A stretch of 8,956 nt of DNA. Origin: UPXZ01 sp964498765 (GTDB lineage Bacteria; Bacteroidota; Bacteroidia; Bacteroidales; Paludibacteraceae). Within the stretch, counting starts at the first letter, position 1. Every line of letters starts with the position of its first letter. Of the stretch, positions 5,521 to 8,956 are shown piece after piece. Position numbers and translations under genes: made by a program. The notes beneath the pieces were generated by a model that saw only the letters and a list, made by a program, of their open reading frames with translations, had not been told where the DNA came from and did not search any database. The stretch is taken from NCBI GenBank assembly GCA_964498765.1, contig CAZCIU010000092.1, positions 1 through 8,956 of the forward strand, read 5' to 3'.

Positions 5521-6516
5521 ATGAAACAAATACTCAATAAACTTTTTGAACATCAATCACTTACCCGAGAAGAAGCAACGGAAGTGATGACGAATATTGC
5601 CGAAGGCAAATACAACGAAGCGCAGATTTCGGCGTTCGTTTCCGTGTTTATTATGCGAAGCATTGAGCTGAATGAAGTGATTGGCTTTCGGGATGCTCTG
5701 CTGAATATGGCGATAAAAGCTGATTTATCGGAATTTGACCCGATTGACATTGTCGGAACCGGCGGTGATGGAAAAAACACGTTTAATATCTCAACGGCAT
5801 CCTGCTTTACCGTGGCAGGTGCGGGCTACAAAGTGGCAAAACACGGCAACTACGGTGCTACATCCGTTAGCGGTGCGTCCAACGTGCTGGAACATTACGG
5901 TGCAAAATTCACCACCGATATGGACGTTGTGAAAAAAGCCATCAACCAATCGGGATTTGCCTATCTTCATGCCCCACTCTGCAATCCGGCGATGAAAAAT
6001 GTGGCCGGCGTTCGTAAAAATCTGGGTGTTCGCACCTTTTTCAATGTGCTTGGTCCGCTTATCAGTCCGCTTCGACCAAATTATCAATGTCTGGGTGTTT
6101 ATGACTTGAAAATGATGCGCTTGTACAATTACATTTATCAAAGTTTGGGAATTAAATACACCATTGTTCACTCGCTGGATGGCTACGATGAAATTTCATT
6201 GACATCCACCTGCAAAGTTTCCAATAACAAAGGCGAAAACGTCTATTCACCCGAAGATTTAGGTTTTCAACAAATTGTGCAAGAAGAGCTTTGGGGTGGC
6301 GAAACGGTGGCTGATGCCTCCAAAATTTTCCTGAATGTGTTGGACAATAAAGCGACTGATGCACAACGAAATGCAGTTGTAATTAATTCAGCTTTCACTA
6401 TTCAAACCCTTTGTCCCGAAAAGACAATTGATGAATGCAAAGCAGAAGCTTTCCAATCGCTTGAAAGTGGAAAAGCGAAGAAGGCGTTTGAGAAGTTTAT
6501 AGAAATATACTCTTAA
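5521..6516 (+). CDS. trpD: anthranilate phosphoribosyltransferase
   Basis: A 331-residue enzyme that transfers phosphoribosyl from PRPP to anthranilate, the second step of the branch. A helical N-terminal segment (1-65) is followed by the PRPP-binding loop GTGGDGKNTFNIST (79-92), then KHGNYGATSVSG (107-118), the anthranilate-contacting LGVRTFFNVLGPL (169-181) with Arg171, and DE at 223-224, the usual Mg2+ ligands. Length is typical for a stand-alone TrpD; there is no TrpG fusion. The tyrosine in KHGNYG, where many bacteria have KHGNR, may be a lineage variant. The ATG at 5521 is chosen over a TTG at 5500 because the longer version would only add residues read from the GC-rich repeat. It follows trpG after a 93-base repeat-filled gap, where mRNA structure could separate trpEG from trpDCFA expression. 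Confidence 0.96.
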   Translation: MKQILNKLFEHQSLTREEATEVMTNIAEGKYNEAQISAFVSVFIMRSIELNEVIGFRDALLNMAIKADLSEFDPIDIVGTGGDGKNTFNISTASCFTVAGAGYKVAKHGNYGATSVSGASNVLEHYGAKFTTDMDVVKKAINQSGFAYLHAPLCNPAMKNVAGVRKNLGVRTFFNVLGPLISPLRPNYQCLGVYDLKMMRLYNYIYQSLGIKYTIVHSLDGYDEISLTSTCKVSNNKGENVYSPEDLGFQQIVQEELWGGETVADASKIFLNVLDNKATDAQRNAVVINSAFTIQTLCPEKTIDECKAEAFQSLESGKAKKAFEKFIEIYS

Positions 6517-6537
6517 TTATGAGTTATGAATTATGAA
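6517..6537 (+). repeat. three 7-nt tandem units after trpD
   Basis: TTATGAG, TTATGAA and TTATGAA are head to tail starting immediately after the trpD stop codon. They continue into an AT-rich stretch of near-palindromic AAATTT blocks up to the trpC ATG at 6598. No terminator is visible, so transcription should continue into trpC. Confidence 0.5.
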
Positions 6538-6597
6538 TTTGAAATTTAAAATTTATAGCTTACAATCTGAATTCGAAAATCTAAAATCGTAAATTAA

Positions 6598-7377
6598 ATG
6601 ACCATTCTTGACAAAATAATCACTGAAAAGCGACTTGAAATAGCTAAACGCAAGGCAGAAAAATCTATTTCTGAACTTGAAAATGAGCTTTATTTCAATA
6701 GAAAATACCTATCTTTGAAAGAAAATCTGCTGAAATCGGAAACTGGAATTATTGCCGAATTTAAGCGTAAATCGCCATCCAAAGGCTGGATACATGAAAA
6801 CGCGGATGCAAGGATTATTCCTGCCGGTTACTGTACAGCCGGAGCGAGCGGAATTTCCATATTGACAGACGAGCCGTTTTTTGGTGGAACGCCACAGGAT
6901 TTAATCTCGGCAAGACCGTTGGTCAAATGTCCGATTTTGCGCAAGGAATTTATTTTGGATGAATATCAGCTTTTCGAAGCTAAAGCGATGGGCGCAGATG
7001 TGATTTTGCTGATTGCGTCGGCACTTTCAGTGGATGAAACCAAAACTTTGGCAAAGCAAGCCAAAGCACTTGGCTTGGAAGTTTTGCTGGAAATTCACAA
7101 CAAGGAAGAGTTAGTACACATCAATGAATTCATTGATATGGTGGGCGTTAACAACAGAAATCTGAGAACATTTGAAGTAAGTATTGATGTTTCAAAAGAG
7201 TTGGCAAGTTTAATTCCGGATGAATTTGTGAAAATCAGCGAAAGTGGTATTTCTGCACCCGAAACTGTTCTTGAATTGAGAAAATACGGCTACAAAGGCT
7301 TCCTAATGGGCGAAAATTTTATGAAAACAGAAAATCCGGTGCTTTCGTTAAGAAAGTTTATTGAGCTAATTAGTTAA
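6598..7377 (+). CDS. trpC: indole-3-glycerol phosphate synthase
   Basis: A 259-residue single-domain (beta/alpha)8 enzyme that decarboxylates and cyclises CdRP to indole-3-glycerol phosphate. Active-site elements are all present: Glu54 and Lys56 in IIAEFKRKSPSKG (51-63), the general-acid Lys116 in LRKEF (114-118), Glu165 in LLEI (163-166), Asn186 in GVNNRN (183-188), Ser216 in ISESGI (213-218) and the phosphate-binding MGENFM (237-242). In enterobacteria TrpC is fused to TrpF; here they are separate adjacent genes 49 bases apart, the ancestral arrangement. The ATG at 6598 gives the expected family N-terminus (MTILDKIITEKRLEI), follows an A-rich context (CGTAAATTAAATG) and lacks an SD. Confidence 0.96.
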   Translation: MTILDKIITEKRLEIAKRKAEKSISELENELYFNRKYLSLKENLLKSETGIIAEFKRKSPSKGWIHENADARIIPAGYCTAGASGISILTDEPFFGGTPQDLISARPLVKCPILRKEFILDEYQLFEAKAMGADVILLIASALSVDETKTLAKQAKALGLEVLLEIHNKEELVHINEFIDMVGVNNRNLRTFEVSIDVSKELASLIPDEFVKISESGISAPETVLELRKYGYKGFLMGENFMKTENPVLSLRKFIELIS

Positions 7378-7410
7378 TTGGTAAAATCCGCAATCACATC
7401 AATCAAATAA

Positions 7411-7429
7411 ATCATAGTTCAGACAAATG
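7411..7429 (+). repeat. AGTTCAGACA start-codon motif, copy at trpF
   Basis: ATCATAGTTCAGACAAATG ends on the trpF ATG (7427-7429) and matches 17 of 19 bases of the block at the trpE start (3399-3417). It is preceded by AATCACATCAATCAAATAAATCA, which resembles the AATCA-rich stretch before trpE, so the similarity may extend further upstream than the 19-base core. Confidence 0.6.
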
Positions 7430-8092
7430 CAAATCAAAATCTGCGGGATGAAATATCCCGAAAATATTCTGGAAGTTTCGACTTTACACCCTGATTATAT
7501 GGGATTTATATTCTATCCGAGAAGTCCGCGCTTTGTGGAAAAATTAGATTTGTCCCTATTGAATTCACTTCCAAAAGACATCCAAAAAGTCGGCGTTTTT
7601 GTGAATGAAAGCCTGGAAAACATCCTTACATATATCCACAAGTACGATTTGGATGCAGTGCAACTTCACGGTTCGGAAAATAAAAAGCTCTGCCGGGAAA
7701 TCAAGGAAGAAGCCAAAACGACCGTGATTAAGGTGTTTTCCATTATGGGTGCATACAATCTGAAAGTTACCAAAGAGTATGAAGATGTAGCCGATTTATT
7801 TCTATTTGACACAAAAACAGACCTTTATGGAGGTTCTGGGCAGAAATTCAACTGGAATATTTTGTACGATTACACAGGCGAAAAAGAATTTTTATTGAGC
7901 GGAGGAGTTGGATTGGACGATGTGAAAGCTATCCGCAAATTAGAACATCCAAAGATGATTGGCGTGGATTTGAACAGCCGTTTTGAGATAAAACCCGGCT
8001 TGAAAAACGTGGAAATGCTACGAGAATTTATTACAGAATTGAACAAACCAAAAGAAATTGAAGAGGAAAACGACGATGAACAGGATCAATAA
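7427..8092 (+). CDS. trpF: phosphoribosylanthranilate isomerase
   Basis: A 221-residue (beta/alpha)8 enzyme that performs the Amadori isomerisation of phosphoribosylanthranilate to CdRP, the step between TrpD and TrpC. IKICGM (3-8) carries the general-base Cys6, MGFIFYPRSPRFV (25-37) is the family signature, and LFDTK (126-130) holds the general-acid Asp128. GGSGQKFNW (135-143), LLSGGV (156-161) and GVDLNSRFE (179-187) form the phosphate-binding end of the barrel. The C-terminus ends in a charged acidic tail (KEIEEENDDEQDQ, 209-221) beyond the conserved fold. The coding DNA of this tail also contains the trpA start and an upstream GAGG (8063-8066), so the tail may exist mainly because of the gene overlap. 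The 17-base overlap suggests translational coupling to trpA. Confidence 0.95.
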   Translation: MQIKICGMKYPENILEVSTLHPDYMGFIFYPRSPRFVEKLDLSLLNSLPKDIQKVGVFVNESLENILTYIHKYDLDAVQLHGSENKKLCREIKEEAKTTVIKVFSIMGAYNLKVTKEYEDVADLFLFDTKTDLYGGSGQKFNWNILYDYTGEKEFLLSGGVGLDDVKAIRKLEHPKMIGVDLNSRFEIKPGLKNVEMLREFITELNKPKEIEEENDDEQDQ

Positions 8093-8846
8093 ATTATTTC
8101 AACAGAAAGACAAAAATATACTTTCCATCTATTTTACAGCCGGTTTTCCGAAACTGGATGACACCGTGCCAACGTTGGAAATTTTGCAGAAAAACGGTGT
8201 GGATTTGGTTGAAATCGGCATTCCATTTTCTGATCCGATGGCCGATGGCGTAGTCATTCAGCAAAGCGGTCAGACTGCTCTGAAAAACGGAATGAGCATT
8301 CGCACACTTTTTTCACAGCTGACTGATGTACGCAAAAGCGTTGATATTCCGCTGGTTATGATGGGATATTTGAACCCGATTATGCAGTTTGGATTTGAAG
8401 AATTTTGCCAAGAATGTCAGCGTGTGGATGTGGACGGAATGATTATCCCTGACTTACCGATGGCGGATTATTTAGCTGAATATAAGCCGATTGCCGAGAA
8501 ATACGGATTGGAATTTATATTTCTTATCACACCCGAAACTTCGGAGGAACGCATCCGCGAAATTGACGGCAACACCAACGGATTTATTTATATGGTTTCG
8601 TCGGCATCGGTTACAGGTACGCAAAGTTCATTCGAGAAGCAAACCGAATATTTCAACCGCATCAACTCGATGAACCTGAAAAATCCACGACTAATCGGCT
8701 TTGGCGTGTCCAACAAAGCCACCAAAGATATGGTCTTCGAGTATTCATCCGGTGCCATTGTGGGAAGTGCTTTTATCAAAGCCATTAAGGAAACTGGCAA
8801 TGTGGAAAAGGCTGTGGGATTGTTGCTGGAAAGATTGGAAAACTAA
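8076..8846 (+). CDS. trpA: tryptophan synthase alpha subunit
   Basis: A 256-residue (beta/alpha)8 subunit that cleaves indole-3-glycerol phosphate to indole and glyceraldehyde 3-phosphate and passes indole to TrpB. Catalytic Glu46 lies in VEIGIPFSDP (45-54) and catalytic Asp57 in MADG (55-58). PDLP (125-128), VSSASVTG (174-181), GFGVS (208-212) and GSAFIK (230-235) form the substrate and phosphate sites. ATG 8076 (MNRINKLFQQ) matches the family start; the frame is open to a TTG at 8058, but that would add six unsupported residues. It overlaps the end of trpF by 17 bases in a different frame, with GAGG 9 bases upstream as a possible ribosome-binding site. It is the last gene of the operon and is followed by a terminator. 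Confidence 0.97.
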   Translation: MNRINKLFQQKDKNILSIYFTAGFPKLDDTVPTLEILQKNGVDLVEIGIPFSDPMADGVVIQQSGQTALKNGMSIRTLFSQLTDVRKSVDIPLVMMGYLNPIMQFGFEEFCQECQRVDVDGMIIPDLPMADYLAEYKPIAEKYGLEFIFLITPETSEERIREIDGNTNGFIYMVSSASVTGTQSSFEKQTEYFNRINSMNLKNPRLIGFGVSNKATKDMVFEYSSGAIVGSAFIKAIKETGNVEKAVGLLLERLEN

Positions 8847-8877
8847 ACTTTTTCACGAAATAATTGTTTGACTTTTG

Positions 8878-8917
8878 AAACTGTGTCTGACCGTTTTGGC
8901 GGTTTGACACGTTTTTT
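8878..8917 (+). terminator. intrinsic terminator of the trp operon
   Basis: GTGTC (8883-8887) pairs with GACAC (8906-8910) and ACCG (8890-8893) with CGGT (8900-8903), with one T-T mismatch and one G-T wobble between them. The outer AAAC (8878-8881) can pair with GTTT (8911-8914) around a bulged T. A T run (8912-8917) follows. It starts about 30 bases after the trpA stop, the expected place for the end of the operon transcript. Confidence 0.8.
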
Positions 8918-8936
8918 ATTTATATCAAAACGAAAT

Positions 8937-8956
8937 ATGGAATTAATTAAAGCACT
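8937..8956 (+). CDS. possible start of the next gene (3' truncated)
   Basis: An ATG at 8937 follows an A-rich context (ATCAAAACGAAAT) like the other starts here and opens MELIKA before the window ends. Six codons are too few to identify a family, and no clear promoter is seen between the trp terminator and this ATG. Confidence 0.3.

Noticed and set aside
1943..6364. Antisense and alternate-frame ORFs of 60-140 codons over trpB, trpE, trpG and trpD
   Set aside because: All lie opposite or across clearly conserved trp coding sequence and encode no recognisable domain; they are shadows of codon bias.
8058..8075. TTG at 8058 as the trpA start
   Set aside because: It would add MKRKTT, not typical of TrpA, while ATG 8076 gives MNRINKLF as expected.

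Overview
The window looks like a chromosomal segment from a member of the Bacteroidota, probably Bacteroidales. The supporting evidence is the trp gene order (trpB-E-G-D-C-F-A), the lineage-style Trp protein sequences, a promoter of the TTG-N19-TA...TTTG type, A-rich start contexts mostly without Shine-Dalgarno sequences, and moderate-to-low GC with very AT-rich spacers. The exact genus cannot be read from the sequence.

Layout. Bases 1-1619 hold the 3' part of a BNR/Asp-box (sialidase-like) protein whose start lies outside the window. Bases 1620-1927 form a compact trp control region: a Bacteroidota-type promoter, a 20-codon leader peptide with three consecutive Trp codons (MKTLMTANFWWWHLQNKFCE), and a strong intrinsic terminator (attenuator). 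These are followed by a GC-rich short repeat and an AT-rich 9-nt repeat. Bases 1928-8846 carry seven intact same-strand genes, trpB, trpE, trpG, trpD, trpC, trpF and trpA, which together encode every step from chorismate to tryptophan. An intrinsic terminator follows trpA at about 8878-8917, and a possible next gene starts at 8937.

How it works together. TrpE and TrpG make anthranilate from chorismate and glutamine. TrpD adds phosphoribosyl, TrpF isomerises, TrpC closes the indole ring, and TrpA and TrpB convert indole-glycerol phosphate plus serine to tryptophan. The WWW leader peptide followed by a terminator implies transcription attenuation that senses charged tRNA-Trp. The six Trp residues in about 2,135 residues of enzyme fit selection for synthesis during Trp starvation.

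The least ordinary content is outside the enzymes. Nearly every junction carries a short repeat placed at a start or stop codon. Two inverted pairs of a GC-rich palindromic element bracket the trpB start and fill the trpG-trpD junction. One copy is translated as part of the TrpB N-terminus, one supplies the trpG stop codon, and one supplies an SD-like AGGAG before trpD. A second motif containing AGTTCAGACA ends at the start codons of both trpE and trpF. True starts at trpE, trpD and trpA are ATG codons downstream of longer TTG-initiated reading frames.
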